64,000 nucleotides of DNA, from assembly GCF_007829955.1 (NCBI RefSeq), contig NZ_VIWX01000002.1, positions 1 to 64,000 of the forward strand, in the 5' to 3' direction. Of the stretch, positions 57,765 through 64,000 are shown piece by piece. Source of the stretch: Saccharopolyspora dendranthemae (lineage in GTDB: Bacteria; Actinomycetota; Actinomycetes; Mycobacteriales; Pseudonocardiaceae). The first letter of the stretch is position 1. Each line of letters starts with the position of its first letter. The translations under genes and the position numbers were made by a program. The notes under the pieces are model-generated. The model saw nothing but the letters and a program-made list of their open reading frames with translations, had not been told where the DNA came from and ran no database searches.

Positions 57765-58792
57765 GGTCCATCACCGCACCGCTGATCAAGCTGATCGTCT
57801 TCGTAGCGGTCACCTTGACCTTGACCGGGATCCTGGTGTCCACGATCGCCGCCAACTCCTCCGGCGACGCCCACGAGTACACCGCGCGCTTCGCCGACGC
57901 CTCCGGTCTCGGGGAAGGTGACGACGTGCGCATCGCCGGGGTGAAGGTCGGCAGGGTGACCGAGCTGGAGGTCGTCGACGGTGAGCGCGCGCTGGTGCGC
58001 TTCGACGTCGAAAGCGCCCGCAAGCTCCCGCGCGATGCCCAGGCGACCGTCAAGTTCCGCAACATCGCGGGACAGCGCTACCTCGCGCTGGACGCGCCGC
58101 TGCGCGATCCGCGCAACGTGCTGCCCGCCGGTGGTGAGATCCCGCTGGAGCGGACCCACCCGGCGCTGAACCTCACCGCGCTGTTCAACGGTTTTCAACC
58201 GCTGTTCCAGGCGCTCAACCCCGAGGACGTCAATCAGCTCTCAGGAGAGCTGGTGAAGGTGCTGCAGGGGGAGGGGAGCACCGTCGAGAGCCTGCTGGCG
58301 CACACCGCGTCGCTGACCGGGACGCTGGCGCAGAAGGACGAGGTCATCGGTCAGGTCATCGACAACCTCAACGCCGTGCTGGGCAACGTCAACGAACGCG
58401 GCCCCCAGCTGGGCGAGCTGATCGACGCGCTGCAGCGCCTGACCACCGGCCTCTCCGAGCAGCGCAAGCCCGTCGGGGAGGCGATCGGTGCCCTGGACGA
58501 GCTGACCAACACCACGTCCGGACTCGTCGAGCAGGCGAGACCGCCGCTGCAGAAGGACATCGCCGCCCTGCGCGACGTCACGGGGCTGCTCAACAACGAG
58601 CTGCCGCTGCTCGAGCACACGTTGCAGACCATGCCCACCCGGCTGGAGCGGCTGACCCGGACGGTCAGCTACGGCGGTTGGTTCAACTACTACTCGTGCC
58701 AGGTCACGGGCAACATCCGCATCGACCAGCTCAAGATCAACGTCCCGATCCTGCCCGTGCCGACGACCCAGTTGCCGGAGAGGTGCCGATGA
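57761..58792 (+). CDS. mce4B: Mce4B
   Basis: 343 aa. N-terminal anchor (LIKLIVFVAVTLTLTGILVS), MCE domain (GEGDDVRIAGVKVGRVTELE; KFRNIAGQRYLALDAP), then coiled-coil-like helices to FNYYSCQVTGNI at the C-terminus. Subunit of the Mce4 needle. Coupled by ATGA to mce4A and mce4C. Confidence 0.93.
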   Translation: MRSITAPLIKLIVFVAVTLTLTGILVSTIAANSSGDAHEYTARFADASGLGEGDDVRIAGVKVGRVTELEVVDGERALVRFDVESARKLPRDAQATVKFRNIAGQRYLALDAPLRDPRNVLPAGGEIPLERTHPALNLTALFNGFQPLFQALNPEDVNQLSGELVKVLQGEGSTVESLLAHTASLTGTLAQKDEVIGQVIDNLNAVLGNVNERGPQLGELIDALQRLTTGLSEQRKPVGEAIGALDELTNTTSGLVEQARPPLQKDIAALRDVTGLLNNELPLLEHTLQTMPTRLERLTRTVSYGGWFNYYSCQVTGNIRIDQLKINVPILPVPTTQLPERCR

Positions 58793-59802
58793 AACCACTA
58801 CGGGCCCGCAACCAGGTCACCGTCGGCCTGGTCACCATCGCGCTGCTGGTGCTCGGGACGCTGACGGCGTTCTCCGCGAAGGACCTGCCGCTGATCGGCT
58901 CCGGCAACTCCTACTCGGCCTACGTCGCCGAATCCGCCGGGCTGGACGCGGGGAACGAGGTGCAGATCGCCGGCGTCAAGGTCGGCGAGGTCGACGAGGT
59001 GTCGCTGGACGGCAACCGGGTGCTGGTGAAGTTCACGGTGGACGGTCGCGAGATCGGCGACCGCACCCGCGCCGACATCCAGATCAAGACGCTGCTGGGC
59101 GAGAAGTTCCTCGGCCTGCGCCCCGCGGGTGACGAGGAGCTCTCCGAGCCGATCCCGGTGAGCAGCACGACCTCTCCGTTCGACATCCCCGACGCGATCG
59201 ACCAGCTGACCAAGACCACCGGCCAGCTCGACAGCACCAAGCTCGCCGAGAGCTTCCGGGTCATGTCCGACACCATGAGCGGCGCCCCGCAGCACATGGA
59301 CAAGGCGGTCAACGGGCTTTCCCAGCTGTCTCAGACCATCGCGTCGCGAGACCAGCAGCTCGCCGATCTGGTGCACAACGCGAGCAACGTCTCGGGGATC
59401 GTCGCCGACCGCGATCAGCAGGTGAGCAAGCTCGTCTCCGACGGCAACCTGCTGCTCTCCGAGGTGCAGACCCGCAAGAAGGCCATCAGCGGACTGCTCG
59501 TGGGCACCGAGAACCTCTCGAACCAGCTGCGCGGCCTGGTCGCCGACAACCAGGAGCAGATGAGGCCCGCGCTGGAACAGCTCGACCAGCTCACCGCGAT
59601 GCTCCAGCGCAACCAGGACAACCTGAACAAGGCCATCGGCGCGCTCCAGCCCTACGTGCGCGGCTTCAACAACACCATCAGCAACGGCCGCTGGTTCGAG
59701 GGCTACTTCTGCGGTCTGCTGCCGCCGCCGATCCACGCCGGGCCGATCCAGACCAACACCCCCGAATGCGAGATCCCGGTGGACGACGGAGGTGGCCGAT
59801 GA
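58789..59802 (+). CDS. mce4C: Mce4C
   Basis: 337 aa. Anchor VTVGLVTIALLVLGTLTAFS; MCE domain DAGNEVQIAGVKVGEVDEV and LLGEKFLGLRP; helical repeat region with periodic Leu/Gln (ASRDQQLADLVHNASNVSG); C-terminus WFEGYFCGLLPPP. ATGA overlaps on both sides. Confidence 0.93.
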   Translation: MKPLRARNQVTVGLVTIALLVLGTLTAFSAKDLPLIGSGNSYSAYVAESAGLDAGNEVQIAGVKVGEVDEVSLDGNRVLVKFTVDGREIGDRTRADIQIKTLLGEKFLGLRPAGDEELSEPIPVSSTTSPFDIPDAIDQLTKTTGQLDSTKLAESFRVMSDTMSGAPQHMDKAVNGLSQLSQTIASRDQQLADLVHNASNVSGIVADRDQQVSKLVSDGNLLLSEVQTRKKAISGLLVGTENLSNQLRGLVADNQEQMRPALEQLDQLTAMLQRNQDNLNKAIGALQPYVRGFNNTISNGRWFEGYFCGLLPPPIHAGPIQTNTPECEIPVDDGGGR

Positions 59803-61004
59803 GCAGGCTCACCCGCATGATCGCCGCGCTGTGCGCGCTGGCCCTGGTCACCGCCGGAGTGCTGTGGTGGACGCTGTCGGCCAGCGGCACCACGGTCACC
59901 GCCTACTTCGACAAGGCCGTCGGGCTCTACGCCGGGTCCAGCGTGCGCGTGCTCGGGGTCAAGGTCGGGCAGATCGACACCGTGACCCCGGAAGGACCCG
60001 TCGTCCGCGTCGACATGCACGTCGACGACGGCGTGCGCATCCCCGCCGACGCCAACGCCGTGGTCGTCGCCCCCAGCCTGGTCAGCGACCGCTACGTGCA
60101 GCTCACGCCCGCCTACACCCAGGGCGAGGTGATGGCCTCCGGTGCGGTCCTCGACCGCAAGCGCACCGCCACCCCCGCGGAGCTCGACGAGCTCTACAAG
60201 AGCGTCAACGCGCTGTCCACCGCGCTCGGCCCGGACGGGGCCAACCGCGATGGTGCGCTCAACGACCTGCTCAACACCACGGCGGCCACTGTGGACGGAA
60301 ACGGGCAGGGCCTCAACACGACCATCAAGCGCCTCGGCGAACTCTCGGCGACCCTGTCGGACAACCAGGACGACCTGTTCGCCACGGTGGACAACCTCAA
60401 CCAGTTCACCGGAACGCTCGCCCAGAGCGACAAGCAGATCCGCGAGCTCTACGGGCGGATGGCCGACACCACCGGGTACCTCGCCTCCGAACGCGAGCAG
60501 CTGGGCACCTCGCTGCACTCGCTGGCCTTCGCTCTCGACGACGTGCAGCGGTTCGTGCACGACAACCGCGACCACCTGTCCTCCAACGTCCAGAACCTCA
60601 CCGGGGTCACCCAGGCGCTGGTCGATCAGCGGCAGGCGCTGGGCGAGGTGCTGGACCTGATGCCGCTCGCCAGCACCAACTTCATCAACGCCTACGACTC
60701 CGCATCAGGGTCGGTGGCGTCCCGCTGGAACCCGCAGGAGCTCGCGCAACCGCCGATCCTGATGGTGTGCAGGCTGATCGCCAACGTCACACCCCTGCCC
60801 GAGCCCATCCCGCAGTCGCTGCGCGACACCTGCGAGAAGCTCAACCCCGTGATCCAGGGCTTGGCGCCGCTGCCCTCGGTCGGCGACCTGCTGGGCAAGG
60901 TTCAGACGGGCGCCGGCGACGTCACCGACCAGATCGGGAAGGGGCCCAATCCCGTGCCGCTGCCGTTGGTGGACGCGATGAAACGAGGGGCGGGGACACC
61001 ATGA
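59799..61004 (+). CDS. mce4D: Mce4D
   Basis: 401 aa. Anchor MIAALCALALVTAGVLWWTL; MCE domain AGSSVRVLGVKVGQIDTVTP and LVSDRYVQLTP; helices; two Cys in LMVCRLIANVTPLPEPIPQS and LRDTCEKLNP may form a disulfide outside the membrane. ATGA overlaps on both sides. Confidence 0.93.
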   Translation: MSRLTRMIAALCALALVTAGVLWWTLSASGTTVTAYFDKAVGLYAGSSVRVLGVKVGQIDTVTPEGPVVRVDMHVDDGVRIPADANAVVVAPSLVSDRYVQLTPAYTQGEVMASGAVLDRKRTATPAELDELYKSVNALSTALGPDGANRDGALNDLLNTTAATVDGNGQGLNTTIKRLGELSATLSDNQDDLFATVDNLNQFTGTLAQSDKQIRELYGRMADTTGYLASEREQLGTSLHSLAFALDDVQRFVHDNRDHLSSNVQNLTGVTQALVDQRQALGEVLDLMPLASTNFINAYDSASGSVASRWNPQELAQPPILMVCRLIANVTPLPEPIPQSLRDTCEKLNPVIQGLAPLPSVGDLLGKVQTGAGDVTDQIGKGPNPVPLPLVDAMKRGAGTP

Positions 61005-62173
61005 CCGCCAAACGGTGCGCGGTGCTGGCCGGATCGCTGTCGCTGCTGCTCGTGTCCGGTTGCGGCACAGCCGGTTTCACCGGTCTCTACAACACGCCGC
61101 TGCCCGGTGGAGCCGAGCTCGGCGAGCACCCCTACACGGTGATGGTGCACTTCCAGGACGTGCTGGACCTGGTGCCGCAGGCGAGCGTGAAGGTCAACGA
61201 CGTGGCCGTGGGGCGCATCGACCGCATCGAGCTCAGCGACGACAACACGACCGCGCTGGTGACCATGCGGGTCAATGGCGACGTGCGGCTGCCCGCCAAC
61301 GCTTTCGCTCGGCTGCGTCAGTCCAGCCTGCTGGGGGAGAAGTTCGTCGAACTCGCGCCGCCACCCGAGAACGCCTCCGGGCGGCTCGCCGAAGGCGCGC
61401 AGATCCCGCTGGAGCGCACCAACCGCAACCCGCAGATCGAAGAGGTGCTGGGCGCGGTGTCGTTGTTGCTCAACGGCGGTGGCATCGAGCAGATGCAGAC
61501 CATCGTGAAGGAGCTCAACAAGGCGTTCACCGGCAACGAGGAGGAGATCCGCTCGCTGCTGGGCAACGTCAACAACGTCGTCAGCAGGCTCGACCGGCAG
61601 CGCGGCGAGATCACCAAGGCGCTCGACGGGCTCAACCGGCTTTCGGCGAACATGCGCGCGCAGACCGGGAACATCAACAACGCGCTGGACGGGCTGGCCC
61701 CGGGCCTGCGCGAGATCGAAGCGCAGCGAGGCCAGCTGGTCGGGATGCTGCAGTCGCTGGACAAGCTCTCGGGCACCGCCACCCACACCGTGGAGGCCAG
61801 CCGCGAGGACCTCGTCGCCGACCTGCACGCGCTCGCGCCGACGCTGCAGCAGCTCGCCAAGACCGGCACCGACCTGCCCAAGGCGATGGCGTTCCTGTCG
61901 ACCTACCCGTTCCCGGAGTACGCGATGGTCCCGCTCAAGGGCGACTTCGTGAACACCAACGTGATGATCGACCTGAACCTGTCGGACCTCTACGAGAACT
62001 TCGTGCGGTCCTCCGGCCCGCCCATCCCGATCCCCGGCCTGTCGGACTCCGGCCAGTCCGGTGCCAACATCCCGCTCCCGCCCGGCGGGCCGCAGCTGCC
62101 GCCCCTGCCGATCCCCGGGACCCAGCCCGACGGCGGGCTGCTTCCAGGACTGCCCGGAGGAGGTTCCCGATGA
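61001..62173 (+). CDS. mce4E: Mce4E lipoprotein (LprN-like)
   Basis: 390 aa. Lipoprotein signal with lipobox LVSGC (Cys21 would be lipidated), the usual mark of the E subunit of mce operons (LprN in mce4). MCE domain VPQASVKVNDVAVGRIDRIE and LLGEKFVELAPPP; helical region; proline/glycine-rich tail (GGPQLPPLPIPGTQPDGG). ATGA overlaps with mce4D and mce4F. Confidence 0.93.
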   Translation: MTAKRCAVLAGSLSLLLVSGCGTAGFTGLYNTPLPGGAELGEHPYTVMVHFQDVLDLVPQASVKVNDVAVGRIDRIELSDDNTTALVTMRVNGDVRLPANAFARLRQSSLLGEKFVELAPPPENASGRLAEGAQIPLERTNRNPQIEEVLGAVSLLLNGGGIEQMQTIVKELNKAFTGNEEEIRSLLGNVNNVVSRLDRQRGEITKALDGLNRLSANMRAQTGNINNALDGLAPGLREIEAQRGQLVGMLQSLDKLSGTATHTVEASREDLVADLHALAPTLQQLAKTGTDLPKAMAFLSTYPFPEYAMVPLKGDFVNTNVMIDLNLSDLYENFVRSSGPPIPIPGLSDSGQSGANIPLPPGGPQLPPLPIPGTQPDGGLLPGLPGGGSR

Positions 62174-63306
62174 TGGCGCGCAAGGTGAAGGTGCAGCTGG
62201 CGCTGTTCCTGGTGATCGCGGTGGTCGGTGTCGGTTACGTCGGTGGCCAGTACGCCGGCCTGGACAGGTACTTCGGCTCCAACGGCTACCCGGTGACGGT
62301 GAAGTTGCCCGAATCCGGCGGGCTGTTCGCCAACTCCGAGGTCAGCTACCGCGGCGTCGCCGTCGGCCGGGTGACGGAGCTGCGGCTGGCCCACGAGGGC
62401 ATTACCGCCGAACTGCACATCAACGACGACGCACCGGAGATCCCCGCCGACGCCCGCGCCGTGGTCGCCAACCGCTCGGCGGTCGGCGAGCAGTACATCG
62501 ACCTGCAGCCGCAACACCGCGACGGGCCCTACCTCGAGGCGGGCTCGGTCATCCCCATCGAGCACACCGCGATCCCGCCGGCACCGGAGTCGCTGCTGGT
62601 GAACGTGGACAGGCTGGTCGCGGGCGTGCCGACGGACAAGCTGCAGACGGTCGTCAGCGAGGTCGGCACCGCGTTCGACGGCACCGGCCCGCACCTGCAG
62701 AAGCTGCTCGACACCACCAGCTCCTTCACCGCCGCCGCGCAGCAGAACCTGCCGCAGACCACCGGGCTGCTGGACAACAGCGACGTCGTCCTGCGCACGC
62801 AGCAGGAGCAGGCCCAGAACCTCACCGAGTTCAGCAGCGGGCTGCGGCAGATCTCCGGACAGCTCAAGCAGTCCGACCCGGACCTGCGCAAGACCATCCA
62901 GGAAGCGCCGGGGGCGGCCACCGAGGTCCAGGAGCTCACGCGTTCGATCGGCAGCGACTTCGGCCTCGTGTCCGCCAACCTGCTCACCACCATGCAGCTG
63001 ACCAGCGTGCGCGGACCCGCCCTGGAGCAGACCCTGGTCGCGCTGCCGATGATCTCGGCTTTCACCCACACCCTGTCGCCGGACGGGACCGGTCACCTCG
63101 GGCTGGTGCTCAACCTGTTCAACCCGCCCGCGTGCACAGCGGGTTACGAGGGCACGCCTCGCAAGCACGGCTCAGACACCAGCGACGGCCCCACCAACTA
63201 CGACATCGGCTGCACCGAGCCCAAGGGCAGCCCCACCGGTGTGCGCGGCTCGCAGCACGCCATCCGGTACCCGGTTCCGGCACCGGTCTCCCCGCCCGGG
63301 CCCTGA
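62170..63306 (+). CDS. mce4F: Mce4F
   Basis: 378 aa. Anchor [23 protein letters not shown] domain [19 protein letters not shown] and [12 protein letters not shown]; helices; C-terminal [14 protein letters not shown] region with paired Cys. Two adjacent ATG codons (62170, 62173); the first overlaps the mce4E stop. It ends the operon: no mce-associated (mas) genes follow before dnaK. Confidence 0.93.
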   Translation: MMARKVKVQLALFLVIAVVGVGYVGGQYAGLDRYFGSNGYPVTVKLPESGGLFANSEVSYRGVAVGRVTELRLAHEGITAELHINDDAPEIPADARAVVANRSAVGEQYIDLQPQHRDGPYLEAGSVIPIEHTAIPPAPESLLVNVDRLVAGVPTDKLQTVVSEVGTAFDGTGPHLQKLLDTTSSFTAAAQQNLPQTTGLLDNSDVVLRTQQEQAQNLTEFSSGLRQISGQLKQSDPDLRKTIQEAPGAATEVQELTRSIGSDFGLVSANLLTTMQLTSVRGPALEQTLVALPMISAFTHTLSPDGTGHLGLVLNLFNPPACTAGYEGTPRKHGSDTSDGPTNYDIGCTEPKGSPTGVRGSQHAIRYPVPAPVSPPGP

Positions 63307-63339
63307 GCGAGGTGGACGCGACTCCCTCCCGTTCGCATA

Positions 63340-63360
63340 CTTGAGGTGTTTCCGCCTCGA
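63340..63360. promoter_or_regulatory. HAIR-like inverted repeat upstream of dnaK
   Basis: CTTGAGG-7 nt-GCCTCGA resembles the HspR operator HAIR (CTTGAGT-N7-ACTCAAG) in spacing and most arm bases, 35 bp before the dnaK ATG. Confidence 0.55.
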
Positions 63361-63394
63361 ATATCCGCAGGTAGCGGCCGGGAGGTGTGCGCAC

Positions 63395-64000
63395 ATGGGG
63401 CGCGCTGTCGGGATCGACCTGGGCACGACCAACTCCGTGGTCGCCGTCCTCGAGGGCGGCGAGGCCACGGTCATCGCCAACTCGGAGGGCACGCGAACCA
63501 CGCCCTCGGTGGTGGCCTTCGCGAAGAACGGCGAGCTGCTGACCGGTCAGCCCGCGAAGAACCAGGCGGTCACCAACGTCGGCCGCACGATCCGGTCGGT
63601 CAAGCGCCACATGGGCACCGACTGGAAGGTCGGCATCGACGAGAAGGACTACACGCCGCAGGAGATCTCCGCGCGCGTGCTGATGAAGCTCAAGCGCGAT
63701 GCCGAGGCCTACCTGGGCGAGGAAGTGACCGACGCGGTCATCACCGTCCCCGCCTACTTCGACGACGCGCAGCGGCAGACCACCAAGGAAGCCGGCCAGA
63801 TCGCCGGGCTGGACGTGCTGCGCATCATCAACGAGCCCACCGCGGCGGCGCTCGCCTACGGCCTGGAGAAGGGTGAGAAGGAGCAGACCATCCTGGTGTT
63901 CGACCTGGGCGGTGGCACCTTCGACGTGTCGCTCCTCGACGTCGGCGAAGGGCTGGTGGAGGTCAAGGCGACCTCCGGCGACACCCATCTCGGTGGCGAC
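63395..64000 (+). CDS. dnaK: Chaperone DnaK (Hsp70), 5' part
   Basis: 202 residues before the window ends, open at the 3' side. [20 protein letters not shown] (phosphate-1 loop), [44 protein letters not shown] and [16 protein letters not shown] are unmistakable Hsp70 ATPase motifs. ATG 63395 follows GGGAGGTGTGCG. It marks the end of the sterol island and the return to housekeeping genes; control is probably by HspR at the HAIR-like site. Confidence 0.97.
   Translation, partial: MGRAVGIDLGTTNSVVAVLEGGEATVIANSEGTRTTPSVVAFAKNGELLTGQPAKNQAVTNVGRTIRSVKRHMGTDWKVGIDEKDYTPQEISARVLMKLKRDAEAYLGEEVTDAVITVPAYFDDAQRQTTKEAGQIAGLDVLRIINEPTAAALAYGLEKGEKEQTILVFDLGGGTFDVSLLDVGEGLVEVKATSGDTHLGGD

Overview
The window is a high-GC actinobacterial chromosome segment that is almost entirely a sterol (cholesterol/phytosterol) catabolic island. 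Protein-level resemblance and gene order match the mycobacterial/rhodococcal KstR regulon. GTG starts, 4-nt stop/start overlaps, the GC content and the wording of the proteins suggest a mycolate-free actinomycete of the Pseudonocardiaceae type (Saccharopolyspora/Amycolatopsis-like); the family assignment is inference. No tRNA, rRNA, CRISPR array or insertion sequence was seen.

Layout. (1) 0-4.9 kb, plus strand: the last side-chain beta-oxidation cycle, fadE28-fadE29-chsH2-chsH1-ltp2. The two fadE genes carry five apparent frameshifts. (2) 5.0-11.4 kb, plus: rings A/B and the C5 fragment, hsaE-hsaG-hsaF-hsaA-hsaD-hsaC-hsaB. (3) 11.6-14.1 kb: divergent fadA5 / cyp125. (4) 14.3-20.0 kb: NTF2-like protein, LLM oxidoreductase, ltp3, ltp4, DUF35 protein, and a divergent LLM enzyme (synteny with Rv3520c-Rv3523). 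(5) 20.1-27.8 kb: three acyl-CoA synthetases including fadD19, a nitronate-monooxygenase-like protein and an unknown 405-aa protein. (6) 27.9-32.3 kb, minus: echA19, kstD, kshB and a thioesterase. (7) 32.5-36.8 kb, plus: aldehyde dehydrogenase, SDR, beta-hydroxyacid dehydrogenase, CMD-family protein, LLM enzyme (synteny with Rv0768-Rv0771). (8) 36.9-38.5 kb: divergent TetR / alpha-beta hydrolase with a palindrome between them. (9) 38.5-43.3 kb, minus: cyp123-like, SDR, cyp51, ferredoxin, NTF2-like protein, second ferredoxin, Ddn-like protein (synteny with Rv0766c-Rv0762c). (10) 43.5-46.6 kb: hydroxysteroid SDR, mceG ATPase, a TetR and kstR itself. (11) 46.7-52.3 kb, minus: small zinc-ribbon-like protein, kshA, fadD17, fadE27, fadE26. 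(12) 52.7-63.3 kb, plus: Zn-alcohol dehydrogenase, hsd4A, yrbE4A, yrbE4B, mce4A-F (the steroid importer). (13) 63.4 kb to the end: the start of dnaK.

How it works together. The Mce4 transporter with MceG imports the sterol. CYP125 opens side-chain oxidation; FadD17/FadD19 activate acids; FadE26/27, EchA19, Hsd4A, FadA5, FadE28/29, ChsH1/H2 and Ltp2 (with Ltp3/Ltp4 for branched side chains) shorten the chain. KstD and KshAB open ring B, HsaABCD cleave ring A, and HsaEFG finish the C5 piece. I find 21 copies of the KstR core AACNNGTT, essentially all in promoter regions. KstR2-regulon genes for the C/D rings are not in the window.

The most interesting part is the CYP51/CYP123 operon and the aldehyde dehydrogenase operon. 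They lie 10 kb apart and share a 16-bp palindrome, CT(G/T)GACATGTGTC(C/T)AG, that is not a KstR site. This suggests one co-regulated pathway around bacterial CYP51. Other structural signals are a three-copy family of about 69-bp palindromic intergenic elements and a four-site KstR promoter hub at 52.3-52.7 kb.
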